Below, in pieces: positions 1-10,667 of a stretch of DNA of 64,000 nucleotides. This DNA is from Ehrlichia sp028752135 (GTDB taxonomy: Bacteria; Pseudomonadota; Alphaproteobacteria; Rickettsiales; Anaplasmataceae). Every line of letters begins with the position of its first letter. The stretch's first letter is position 1. The notes under the pieces are model-generated. The model saw only the letters and a program-made list of their open reading frames with translations, did no database searches and was not told the DNA's origin. Both the position numbers and the translations under genes were made by a program. The stretch spans positions 434,001-498,000 of the forward strand of contig CP082782.1 of the NCBI GenBank assembly GCA_028752135.1, given 5' to 3'.

Positions 1-197
1 TTATATGAATAAAAATTTGATAAGTAAATGCTTAATATTAATCAAAACCTTAAGGTCTAATACGCCTACTCATGTAAATGGATTAATATTTTAATAAAAT
101 AATAAGCAAATTGTTCAATAATTGCTAATTTGGTATACAGAATTGAGTTTTTTATCTAATATGATATAAATTTTTTTATTGTTTGGGAAGTAATGTA

Positions 198-1022
198 ATG
201 AAGTTTTATAAGTATATGTTTTTTTGTTTTTTGCTATTGCCATTTCACTTAATGGCATTGCAATCTACTATTAATATTCCTAGTGAGTGTGTTAATCCAT
301 CCGGTATACATCCTTTTTTTAAAACAGATCAATATGATAAATGTAATGACTTACCTGTTGCTCCTACACTTAATGAATTTGATGAGGCTGTTTTGGATGT
401 TTGTGGTGATTGGGGAAGTAATCCAAAAATGGAGGATTTTAAAAAGCTATTGAATAAAAAAGAGTATAGAAAATATGTTGATGAATTATATGAAGGATTA
501 AATCATCAAGTCTTTACTCCGAATGCAGACCTTACTACATTTAAAAATGAATTAGCGGAGTTGTGGTTTAGTAGAAATGGATTTACTCATGTAATGTGTG
601 GGGAGCCTAGATTGGGTAAATTAGGTGGTATGCATTTCTTTGGGCGTTATCTGCAAGCTCAACAAAATGAATGGGCTGGTAGATATTATAATAGTAGACT
701 CGTAGATGAGATTAGTGATAGGGTATTTACAATTGGAGTTAAATTTAAAAATACTAATGGTAATTTAACAGTTGATGCTAGAAAGGGTTATGATTTATTA
801 CATGCTAACGAAATCATATTGCATGCTACAAAAGCCTACAAAGGGTTTGCTGAAAGGTCAGGATTACAGGCAAGGAGAACTAGACATTGTCTTTATGATA
901 GTGAGGGTATTACTTATGTATTTGTAGCTCGTAAAGGTGGTGTTGTTACATTTTTTGCAGATTTAACACCACATTGTGGCAGAGGTGAAAAAGAGTGCAG
1001 CTGTGTAAGATTAGAAAAGTAA
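198..1022 (+). CDS. Secreted EndoU-like nuclease-domain protein, copy 1
   Basis: The chosen ATG follows a GGGAAG ribosome-binding site; a TTG 15 bases upstream is also in frame but less likely. The 274-residue product starts with a signal peptide (MKFYKYMFFCFLLLPF then LMALQS), so it is probably exported. Residues about 130-150 read FTHVMCGEPR then LGGMHFFGR, which matches the H-x3-GE-xn-GG-x-H core of EndoU endoribonucleases. The two histidines (H131, H146) are 15 apart, as in animal EndoU. A conserved lysine follows 50 residues later in both copies (K196, in ARKGYD) and is a candidate third catalytic residue. The mature part has eight cysteines, which suggests disulfides. It is a clear paralogue of the next gene, same strand. 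Family assignment is by motif only; substrate and target are unknown. Confidence 0.68.
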   Translation: MKFYKYMFFCFLLLPFHLMALQSTINIPSECVNPSGIHPFFKTDQYDKCNDLPVAPTLNEFDEAVLDVCGDWGSNPKMEDFKKLLNKKEYRKYVDELYEGLNHQVFTPNADLTTFKNELAELWFSRNGFTHVMCGEPRLGKLGGMHFFGRYLQAQQNEWAGRYYNSRLVDEISDRVFTIGVKFKNTNGNLTVDARKGYDLLHANEIILHATKAYKGFAERSGLQARRTRHCLYDSEGITYVFVARKGGVVTFFADLTPHCGRGEKECSCVRLEK

Positions 1023-1404
1023 GGTTATAAGTTTGTTATTACGTGTAAGTGTATATCATCAAATAGAGGAATAACATATAGTTTATAGTAGCTATAATTG
1101 TTAGAAAGCTGTTTCTACTTAAACGAAATCTAACTACTTGCTATACTAAATGATTTTTTGTTCTGATGTATAGCAAGTAAGAGAATTTTTGTATTACCAC
1201 AATGATTTTATTGCTTAGTTATTTTGTGGCAAACAGTGCTTTATATTTTGTTTTTCTGTGAAGAAAAAGATTAGGTATATTAGTTTTTTTATTGTTTTAA
1301 GGTTTTTACAATGATTTTATTATTAAAAAATTATTATATGTTGTTTAAATTTTAAAACTAAGGTATAGGATTTTAATTTTTTATATAATTTAAGAGGTGA
1401 TATT
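1023..1404. other. Gap between the two EndoU-like genes
   Basis: AT-rich noncoding spacer of 382 bases. It holds the hairpin listed separately and presumably the promoter of the second gene; no convincing -35/-10 pair was picked out. Confidence 0.6.
1135..1190 (+). terminator. Candidate hairpin terminator
   Basis: A 12-bp perfect stem (TACTTGCTATAC at 1135-1146 paired with 1168-1179), 21-base loop, then a T5 run at 1186-1190. It sits about 110 bases after the first EndoU-like gene. The U-run starts several bases after the stem, which weakens the call. Confidence 0.4.
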
Positions 1405-2274
1405 ATGAGTTTTTATAAATATGTATGGTTTTGTTTGATTCTGTTTTCGTTTAATTTAATGTTTTGTTCATCTATTTATGCTTCTAGTGAGGTTTTAACA
1501 GGTCAAGATAATGTAAATTCTTGTGGATGTTTACAAAATCAATCTATTATGAATCCTTTTTTTAAAGCTGCTGACGAAGACTGCGACTTGCCTGTTACTG
1601 AGGATTGCGATTTACCTGTTGCTCCTGAGCTTAATAAATTTGATAAAGCTGTTTTGAATGTTTGTGGAGGTTGGGTTAATACTCCTAGGGCAGACCTTTT
1701 TAAAGTTATGTTAGATAATACAGAATATAAAGAATATGTTGATAAGCTTTATGAAGGCTTAAATCATCAGGTCTTTACTCCTAATGCGAGTCTTGAAAAG
1801 TTTAAAGATGAGCTGACAAAATTGTGGTTTGGGCAACACGCTTTTGCTCATATCATGTGTGGGCAACCTGGAGAACTTAAATTAGGTGGTATGCATTTCT
1901 TTGGTCGTTATATCCAAGCTCAAGAGAATAATTGGGCTGGTAGACACTATGATAGTACTGTTATTGATGAAGTCAGCGATAAGGTTTACACAATTGGGGT
2001 AATATTTAGAAATTCTAACAATCACTTAGCAATTGATCCTAGAAAAGGTTGTGATTTTACACATGCTGATGAAATTCTGTTGAATGCAACAAAGGCGTAT
2101 AAGGAGTTTTCTAAACATACAAAGTTGAGTGATGATAATCTTAGAAAATGTCTGTATAGAAGTAATGGTGTAACTTATACATTTGTAGCGAAAAACAATG
2201 CTATTTTTACTTTCTATTCAACTTTAACACCAATGTGTGATCCAGGAGAAACAGAGTGTAATTGTGTGAAGTAG
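1405..2274 (+). CDS. Secreted EndoU-like nuclease-domain protein, copy 2
   Basis: The ATG follows AAGAGGTG at good spacing. The 289-residue product has a signal peptide (MSFYKYVWFCLILFSFNLMF, likely cleaved after ASS). FAHIMCGQ and GGMHFFGRY give the same EndoU-type histidine pair (H149, H164, 15 apart) and PRKGCD gives K214, 50 after the second histidine. In copy 2 the E of the GE motif is Q. Compared with copy 1, this protein carries an 8-residue tandem duplication (TEDCDLPV type, residues 57-72) encoded by a near-perfect 24-bp DNA repeat. Core regions such as YEGLNHQVFTPNA are almost identical between copies, while the tails diverge. The pair looks like a tandem duplication of an exported, disulfide-rich nuclease-fold protein. 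Activity is inferred from the histidine pattern only. Confidence 0.68.
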   Translation: MSFYKYVWFCLILFSFNLMFCSSIYASSEVLTGQDNVNSCGCLQNQSIMNPFFKAADEDCDLPVTEDCDLPVAPELNKFDKAVLNVCGGWVNTPRADLFKVMLDNTEYKEYVDKLYEGLNHQVFTPNASLEKFKDELTKLWFGQHAFAHIMCGQPGELKLGGMHFFGRYIQAQENNWAGRHYDSTVIDEVSDKVYTIGVIFRNSNNHLAIDPRKGCDFTHADEILLNATKAYKEFSKHTKLSDDNLRKCLYRSNGVTYTFVAKNNAIFTFYSTLTPMCDPGETECNCVK

Positions 2275-2757
2275 AAGAAATTGTGCTACTACCTATTATG
2301 TATGTCATGGTAGTGTAGTAGTACGTTATTGTGAGGTAATTTTTTGATTCATGTTACAAATTTAGGCTGTTGTTTTTACAAATGTTTAAGTGTTCTTGAA
2401 TTTTTTAAGTATAATAGTGTAAATCATAAAAAATAATTTGGAGATAGTTTTATTAATTTTACTAGGTAATGATTTTTATAAATTATCTGAATATGGAGTT
2501 AATGTATTGACCTATTAAATTCCTTGATTATTTAAAGTAAACGTCAAACAATTTGTAACATTTTGATGCAATCATTTATATTCCTGGTTTTGCTTTTTGG
2601 TTTGTTGTTATGAATTATTGTTGTATATCTATCTATTGTTAAGTGTTGCATAAAATACAGATGTTATGAGTTGGTTATAAATTGCTCATGATTCTTAAAT
2701 TTGTATTGTATGTGATTTTATAGGTTAACTATAAACATTGCTTATTAATTGGTAATT
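2275..2757. other. Gap before dnaE
   Basis: 483 AT-rich bases. An imperfect inverted repeat around 2284-2321, followed later by a T6 run, may end the second EndoU-like transcript. Nothing else is visible. Confidence 0.5.
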
Positions 2758-5700
2758 ATGAATCAAATATTTGTTCATCTTAGATCTCATAGTGATTACT
2801 CCTTGCTTCATGGGATGGTAAAAATAGATTCTTTAGTGAACTTATGTGTTCAATATAATATGCCTGCATTAGCATTAACAGATTCAGGGAATTTATTTGG
2901 ATCTTTAGAATTTGCTGATTGTGCAGCTAATTCAGGAGTGCAGCCTATAATAGGTTGTAATATAATGATAAGTTATAATGATGATAATATTGGAGAGTTG
3001 GTGTTATTAGTTAAAGATCAAGTAGGATACAATAACGTTGTTAATCTTGTTAGTGATTCATTTAAAAATAATCAGTCAAGCAAAGTTAATAGAGTAGATT
3101 TAAAAAAACTTATTGAATTTAAGGATGGCATTATTATTCTAACAGGTGGCTATGATGGATTATTAGCTCAACTTTTGTTGGGAAATGTCATTAATTATAA
3201 CATTCTCGATAAATTATTGATTGAGTTTCAAAACAATATTTATGTCGAGCTTCAGCGTCATGGTATAGAAGAAGAAAATGTTATAGAAAAAACACTTATT
3301 GAATTTGCTTATGAAAATAACTTACCATTGGTTGCTACTAATGATGTATTATTTGCAAAAAAAGAAGATTTTTTAGCACATGATGTACTATCTTGCATAT
3401 CAGAAGGTAATTACATTGCTCAGGAGCATAGAAAAATGTTTACAGCAGAGCATTATTTTAAATCTTCAGAGGAAATGTATAAGTTGTTTAGTGATATTCC
3501 TGAAGCAGTACGTAATACTGTATTAATAGCACAGCGTTGCTCATTTATGCCAGAGACTAGGAAACCCATGCTACCTCATTTTCCTTGTTCTAGTGGTAGA
3601 AATGAAAGTCAAGAGTTAATTAATCAGGCTATAAATGGATTAAAAGAGCGCTTAGAGTGTAAAAACCTAACTGAAAAGGAGATGTCTGAATATTATAAAA
3701 GGCTGCATTATGAATTAGATATCATTATTTCTATGGATTATGCAGGGTATTTTTTAATAGTGTCAGATTTTATCTGTTGGAGTAAAAGGAATGATATAAT
3801 GGTAGGCCCTGGTAGAGGATCTGGAGCTGGTTCTCTTGTTGCATGGTCTTTGCAAATTACTGATCTTGATCCTATAGAGTTTGGTTTGATTTTCGAAAGA
3901 TTTTTAAATCCTGATCGTATATCAATGCCAGATTTTGATATTGATTTTTGTCAAGAAAAAGAGATTACGTTATAGAATATGTTAGGAAAAAATACGGCTA
4001 TGTTGCTCATATTATAACCTTTGGTAAATTACAAGCTAAAGCTGTACTGCGTGATGTTGGTAGAGTCATGCAAATGCCTTATTTTCAAGTGGATAGGATT
4101 TGTAAAATGATTCCTCATAATCCAGTTAAACCTGTTACTTTATCCGAAGCAATAGAGATGGATAAAAATTTACAAAAGGAACGGGATGATGATGAAACGG
4201 TTGCTAAGTTATTAGAAATATCATTGAAACTTGAAGGACTTTATCGACATGTTTCAATACATGCTGCAGGCATTGTAATTTGTGATAGAAAATTAGAGGA
4301 ATTACTGCCCTTATATTACGATAGTACGTCTTTCTTACCTATTACACAGTATAATATGAAATATACTGAGAAAGCTGGGTTAGTTAAGTTTGATTTTTTG
4401 GGATTACGTACATTGACTGTAATAAATCAAATTTGTCATTTGGTAAATGAAAGGGGGCAAAGTATTGATATATCTCGTATTACTTTAGATGATAGAAAAA
4501 CATATGAAATGTTATCTACAGGTAATTCTGTAGGTGTATTTCAGCTTGAAAGTTCTGGGATGAGAGAAGTAATTAGTAAATTAAAACCAGATAATATAAA
4601 GGATATTATAGCATTAATTTCATTATATAGACCAGGTCCTATGGATAATATATCTATATACATAGCACGTAAGCATGGACTGGAAAAGCCAGATTATATA
4701 CATCCAATTCTCGAGGATGTTCTTAAAGAGACTTTTGGAGTGATAATTTATCAAGAGCAAGTAATGGAAATTGCAAAAATTATGGCTGGATATAGTTTAG
4801 GTGAGGCGGATTTATTAAGACGTGCAATGGGAAAGAAAATTAAGGAGGAAATGGATAATCAACGCAGAACATTTATAAATGGTGCTGTTAACAATGGAAT
4901 AGAGAAAGAAAAGGCGAGCTATATTTTTGATCTAGTAGCAAAGTTTGCAGGATATGGATTTAATAAATCGCATGCTGCAGCTTATGCTTTAATTAGCTAT
5001 CAAACAGCTTATTTAAAAGCTAATCATACATTAGAGTTTTTTACTGCATCTATGAATTTAGATATCACAGATAAAGATAAATTAGAAATGTTATGTCACC
5101 AAGCAAAGTTGCATGGTATAACAATATTACCTCCTGATATTAATGCTTCTAAAGTATTCTTTACGATTGAAGGAGAGTCATCCATTAGATATGCGCTTGG
5201 AGCACTAAAAAATGTAGGACAGCATTCTGCAAAAGAAATAGTAGATGATGTTGCTTACAAAGACATATGGGATTTTATAGATAGGGTAAGTACTAAATGT
5301 GTTCATAAAAGAATATTAGAAAGTATTATAAAAGCTGGAGTATTAGATAGTATTCACAGTAATAGATAGCAACTTTTTGAATCAGTTTTTTTGTTTCTAG
5401 ATATTATTGAATATAATAAATATAATGCTAACTTCAATCAATTTAGTTTGTTTAATGATAGAAATCACTATAAACTTTCAGAAACAGATGATTGGACTAA
5501 GGAAGAGAAGTTAAATAATGAGTTTTCTTCTATAGGTTTTTATCTTAACCATCATCCAATGCAGAATTATAAATATCTTCTAGAAAAGTTAAACATAGGG
5601 TTTATTAACTATGATGATAAGTCGTCTTACAATAATAAAATTGTAGGTATAATTTCTAGTGTTAAAGTTCGTTCTACAAATAGGGATAAATTTGCAATTG

Positions 5701-6119
5701 TAACTCTTTCTGATCCTGATAACATTCATGAAATAGCTTTTTATAGTGGGAATGTTATAGAAGACAACAAAGATTTATTTACCAGTGGTGTTCCTGTAGT
5801 TATTGAAATGGATAATACTTTTTATAGTACTTCAGTTCGGTTATTAGGGAAGAATATATACAGTTTTGAGAGGAAAATTTCTTCTATTATAAAGAGCATG
5901 ACTATATATGTTGATGCTGAAAGTAGTGTTGTCATAGAGGAATTGTCTAGCTTGTTAAAAGATAATGGTAGTACTGTAATATTTATTGATCTTACACTTC
6001 CAGATAATCATGTAACAATTCAATTGCCAAATAGTTTTTTGATTACTCCTTTAATTTTTATGCAGATTCTTAAGTTGAATTGGGTAAAGGATATTAATAT
6101 TAATAATGTTTCAGCTTAA
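2758..6119 (+). pseudogene. dnaE: DNA polymerase III alpha subunit, frame broken twice
   Basis: Catalytic subunit of the replicative polymerase. Segment 2758-3975 holds the PHP domain (HLRSHSDYSLLHG) and the start of the polymerase domain, with GPGRGSGAGSLVAWS and the catalytic PDFDIDFC. At an A5 run (3956-3960) the frame is lost; one more A gives FCQEKRDYVIEYVRKKYG and joins the second segment (3948-5369, FGKLQAKAVLRDVGRVM, fingers, helix-hairpin-helix). An in-frame TAG at 5367-5369 then interrupts SNR-stop-QLFESV. The same frame reopens to 6119 with the OB-fold and C-terminal part. Repaired, the gene codes for about 1120 residues, normal for Rickettsiales DnaE. ATG 2758 is preferred over an in-frame TTG 9 bases upstream. 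As dnaE is essential, sequencing error is likelier than true inactivation. Confidence 0.93.
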
Positions 6120-6820
6120 ATTTCTTTTTGGGGATTTGTTATATTAATATGCAAGTAATGTGTATGTATAATGGTTGGTAGTTTTACTTAATGTGAAGTA
6201 TTTATTATAGTATGTTTTTTCCTTTGTTCATATAGAACTTGTTGTTGGTGTTGGGATTAGAATATATGTATTTTCTGATTTGAGTTTATTGGTAAAAAAA
6301 TGCGTAAAAATTAACTGCGGTTAATATTCTAATTAATATATGTATATGTTAGAGAGTAAGTATATACTGAATAAAACTAAGTTTTTCATGTTCAACTATG
6401 ATTACAAAATTTGCATTAATGTTACAGTAAAATTATTTATGCAGTAAGTGATTTTATTTGCTTAACTTATGTTTAACAAAGGGTTCTTACATTAAGTAAG
6501 ATATGGCTATTTTAATTATATATAGTTTAATTTTATAGTAAGAATAAGTTATATATTCAAAGGTTTATATAATTTTGCTTTATTCTATAAGTGGTTATTA
6601 TTGCTTCAAAATAAGGTCAAGCATCATTTGTATTACTGTATACATATGTATGGATTAAAAATAGTAAGAAATAGTATTTCAAATATTATTAAGTATTCTA
6701 ATTCCTTAACAAGACTAGAATTTATATATGATTTATTAATGAAATATTGTGATTGATAAGTTTCACTATAGTTATTATATCCTACTAGCGTTATGTTTTT
6801 TGTAGTAGGGGGTGACGTTT
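6120..6820. other. Gap between dnaE and the aroA-like gene
   Basis: About 700 bases of AT-rich DNA with no supported reading frame, RNA gene or clear repeat. Confidence 0.6.
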
Positions 6821-8104
6821 ATGATAATCATATCTGAGAGAGTGAACTATATACGTGGAAATGTGCATATGTTAAAAGATAGTTTTATGTCACATGCAGT
6901 ATTAGTATTAGCATCTCAGGTAATTGGCGTAACTAAAATTTATGATATTGCGTTTAATGATGATATTGCACAAACTATCAAATCTTTAAATTTACTTGGT
7001 GTTAAGATTAAATATAACAAGAATCACAACATTTGTACTGTACAGGGAATAGGGGTAGGAGGTTTTTTTTGTTCTGAAGATGCGTTATATTTATGTGACC
7101 CGTCTATTTATATGATAATAGGGTGTTTATCTAATTGTCCTTTTACTTCTTTTTTATGTGGATGTAGTTATTTAGATATTGGTAAAGTAATAAAGCCATT
7201 AGTATTGATGGGCGCTAGGTTTATTTCAAACTATGAAAAATTACCTATTGCTTTAGTTGGTTGTATAGATATGTTGCCTATAAATTATACAGCTGAAGAA
7301 GAAGAAGTAAGAGCAGCCTTATTATTTGCTGCTATAAATACATGTGGAGTTACGACTATAATTAATCCTGTTGGTAGTGATAGAGTTGTACCTATACTAC
7401 AATATTTTGGTGTATCTATGGAATATTCTGTAGACAGAAAGCGAATTAGTATATCTGGTCAACAGGAATTATATTCTAAGGATGTGTGTATTCCTAATGA
7501 TTTTTTCTTCATGTTATCTTTTATAACTACAGCCTTAATTTTAAAAGATTCGGAGATTATCATACTTAATGTTTTATTAAATAATAAAATGAGAAACTTT
7601 TATAAAATTCTCATGAAGATGGGTGGAAACATTTTTTTTATTAATAAGAGAACAAACATTATAGGAGAGGAAATAGTTGATCTTTTAGTTAAGACTAGTA
7701 TTTTACATGGGGTTGATTATTTAGTGAATGAGGATTTCGATATAGATGAATATTTAGTTATGATAATAATATCTGCATTTGCCAATGGTATAACTGTTTT
7801 AGGTGGCATATTAAATATAGGATTTATAGCTCAAAAGTTAAACATTGTAATAAATGGATTAATAGAGTGTGGAGTTAAGATAGAAAGTAGAGGTGATGAT
7901 TTAATTATTTATGGTTCTTCTGGAAATATTTTAGGAGGGAATTTAGTGAATGCCTATTATGATTTAAAAATTGCAGTATCATTTATAATTATTGGCATGA
8001 TTTCTAATAGTTGTATCAAGATAAAAAACATTAGAAAGACAAGTGATTTTATTGCGATAATAAAATTGTTTAACAAGCACGGAGCAAAAATCAGGATAAC
8101 GTAA
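6821..8104 (+). CDS. Degenerate EPSP synthase (AroA) family protein
   Basis: The ATG is preceded by a strong AGGGGGTG site. The 427-residue product follows the two-domain EPSP synthase layout: SHAVLVLASQ near the N-terminus, LNLLGVKIKY, LPINYTAEEEEVRAALLFAA, DRVVPILQYFGVSME, and a C-terminal DEYLVMIIISAFANG. AroA normally transfers enolpyruvate to shikimate 3-phosphate. Here the hallmark DKSISHRA is DSFMSHAV (residues 20-27), so the substrate-binding lysine and arginine are missing. No other shikimate gene lies in the window. MurA is less likely because the RDH-like and AQVKSALL-like blocks fit AroA better. It may be a relic or have a new role. It is the last clearly native gene before the rRNA locus. 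Confidence 0.72.
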   Translation: MIIISERVNYIRGNVHMLKDSFMSHAVLVLASQVIGVTKIYDIAFNDDIAQTIKSLNLLGVKIKYNKNHNICTVQGIGVGGFFCSEDALYLCDPSIYMIIGCLSNCPFTSFLCGCSYLDIGKVIKPLVLMGARFISNYEKLPIALVGCIDMLPINYTAEEEEVRAALLFAAINTCGVTTIINPVGSDRVVPILQYFGVSMEYSVDRKRISISGQQELYSKDVCIPNDFFFMLSFITTALILKDSEIIILNVLLNNKMRNFYKILMKMGGNIFFINKRTNIIGEEIVDLLVKTSILHGVDYLVNEDFDIDEYLVMIIISAFANGITVLGGILNIGFIAQKLNIVINGLIECGVKIESRGDDLIIYGSSGNILGGNLVNAYYDLKIAVSFIIIGMISNSCIKIKNIRKTSDFIAIIKLFNKHGAKIRIT

Positions 8105-8136
8105 TTTTTTATTTTAAATTAATGTTAAAAAATGTA

Positions 8137-8165
8137 TTGACATCAGTTTCATATTAACTGATAAT
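8137..8165 (+). promoter_or_regulatory. Strong sigma-70-type promoter, probably of the native 16S gene
   Basis: TTGACA at 8137-8142, a 17-base spacer and GATAAT at 8160-8165, the best promoter match seen in the window. It lies just downstream of the aroA-like gene and points at the rRNA locus. The native rRNA it should drive is absent from this assembly. Confidence 0.6.
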
Positions 8166-8235
8166 TCAACCCATGGCTAAGTATCATAATGATGGAGTTG
8201 TTTGAATGGTTTAATTTTTAGAATAGAAATAAAGG

Positions 8236-8625
8236 GGGGGGTTGTTAGTAAGTTATTTTTTTTTTCCTTCAATTATTTTATTTTTTTTTTTGTTTGTTTG
8301 AGTCCAACCCATAGTTTTTTTTGGTTTTTCCAATTTGGTGGTTTGTCCCTGGCCACAAAAAGAACGGGGGGGCCAAACACAACACAAGCAAAATGACAAA
8401 TACTTTTATCTTTAGTTACAGTTATTAGTTATTGGTGGGGGGAGGAGTGGTGATAAATAAAGAACTAACTATTAAGGATTAGAAATAATAAAGAGGATGG
8501 TTGGGGTAGTACACCCGCCCCCGGGGGGAGATTTACATCTATTAGATGTGGGTGTGTTTGAGGTTGGAGTGGGTGGGGGGGGGGGGGGTGAGGGAGGGGG
8601 GGTGGAGGGGGGGTGGGGGGGGGAA
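8236..8625. other. Low-complexity stretch, probable sequencing noise at a chimeric join
   Basis: Runs of G8, T10, T12 and longer, and G-tracts up to 14, unlike anything else in this AT-rich window. The distance from AGATGTG at 8544 to the clean 16S match at 8626 is 82 bases, about what the same part of an enterobacterial 16S gene has (about 83). The G-rich part therefore looks like a low-quality read of 16S sequence rather than genomic low-complexity DNA. Open frames here (proline- or glycine-rich) are artefacts. Confidence 0.75.
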
Positions 8626-9824
<1,199 letters not shown>

Positions 9825-9826
9825 TA

Positions 9827-10090
9827 TTTATTGCTTGTTTTTTCTTTCCTGAAATGATTTATGGGGTTTATAGTTTTTTAGCTAGTTCTTATTTTTCATT
9901 TTTCTGTTTTAAACTTTTGGCTTTTATTTGGCTGAATATTTTATGCTATCATTATTTAAATGGTATACGGCATATATTATGGGATTTTGGCTTATGCTTA
10001 ACTAAATCTGCAGTAAAAGTTACTGGATTTATGGTTATAGTTTTATGTTTTTTTTCATCTTTTATACTTTATAATTTCTTTTTAAGTTAG
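9827..10090 (+). CDS. sdhC: Succinate dehydrogenase cytochrome b556 subunit, 5'-truncated
   Basis: Membrane anchor subunit of complex II. HYLNGIRHILWDFG is the SdhC signature with the haem-ligand histidine region, followed by the last transmembrane helix. From ATG 9854 only 78 residues remain. The frame is open back to 9827, immediately after the 16S segment, giving FIACFFFPE before that methionine. Full SdhC is about 125-130 residues, so the first helix (usually with the SILHR motif) is cut away by the rRNA join. sdhD follows after 6 bases, so this is the normal sdhCD operon start. The missing 5' part is best explained by the same assembly fault. Confidence 0.85.
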   Translation, partial: FIACFFFPEMIYGVYSFLASSYFSFFCFKLLAFIWLNILCYHYLNGIRHILWDFGLCLTKSAVKVTGFMVIVLCFFSSFILYNFFLS

Positions 10091-10096
10091 TGTATC

Positions 10097-10450
10097 ATGT
10101 CAAGTAATTCAGTTTATCATTGGTTGGCTCAAAGAGTTACAGCATTTATTTTGTTGCCTTTTTCTATGTGGTTTTTATTTAGGTTTTTAGGCTTAATTTC
10201 TACTATATCTAAGTCTATTACAAGTTCTAATTTATCTTTTTTTAATTTGCATAATATTGATCTTATTGTGTTATTGTGTTTTTTTATATGTGCTTTCTAT
10301 CATGCAGTACTTGGAATGCAGGTTATATTAGAGGATTATGTGCATTCTGTTGTATTAAGATCTTCTATATTTATTTTTATTAAGACTGTTGTTATTTTAA
10401 CTATATTATTTTTGACTTTTATAGTTTTCTATATATTATTAAATTATTAG
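10097..10450 (+). CDS. sdhD: Succinate dehydrogenase membrane anchor subunit
   Basis: The 117-residue product has the SdhD pattern HWLAQRVTAFILLPFSMW at the N-terminus and YHAVLGMQVILEDYVHS around the second helix, with three hydrophobic segments. It anchors SdhAB to the inner membrane and forms part of the quinone site. It starts 6 bases after sdhC; sdhA and sdhB are not in the window on this side. It appears intact. Confidence 0.93.
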   Translation: MSSNSVYHWLAQRVTAFILLPFSMWFLFRFLGLISTISKSITSSNLSFFNLHNIDLIVLLCFFICAFYHAVLGMQVILEDYVHSVVLRSSIFIFIKTVVILTILFLTFIVFYILLNY

Positions 10451-10667
10451 CGATTTGCTTTTTTTGTAATATATATGTATAATTTACCTTTATTATGATA
10501 ACGAAGAAAATTTTTATTAATTGTTCTATTATTCTTAAATAAGTTAAAAATTTGTTAGCTATGCAACATATTTTTTATTATGGTTACGTAGTTAAATATT
10601 TGTGATATTAATTTTTTTACTATTATGTAATAAAGTAATTGTATACAATAGATGGTGTTGATTTCAT

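Noticed and set aside
8560..8625. Possible G-quadruplex or regulatory G-tract
   Set aside because: Its length matches the expected 16S interval and it sits at a chimeric join, so it is taken as bad base calling.
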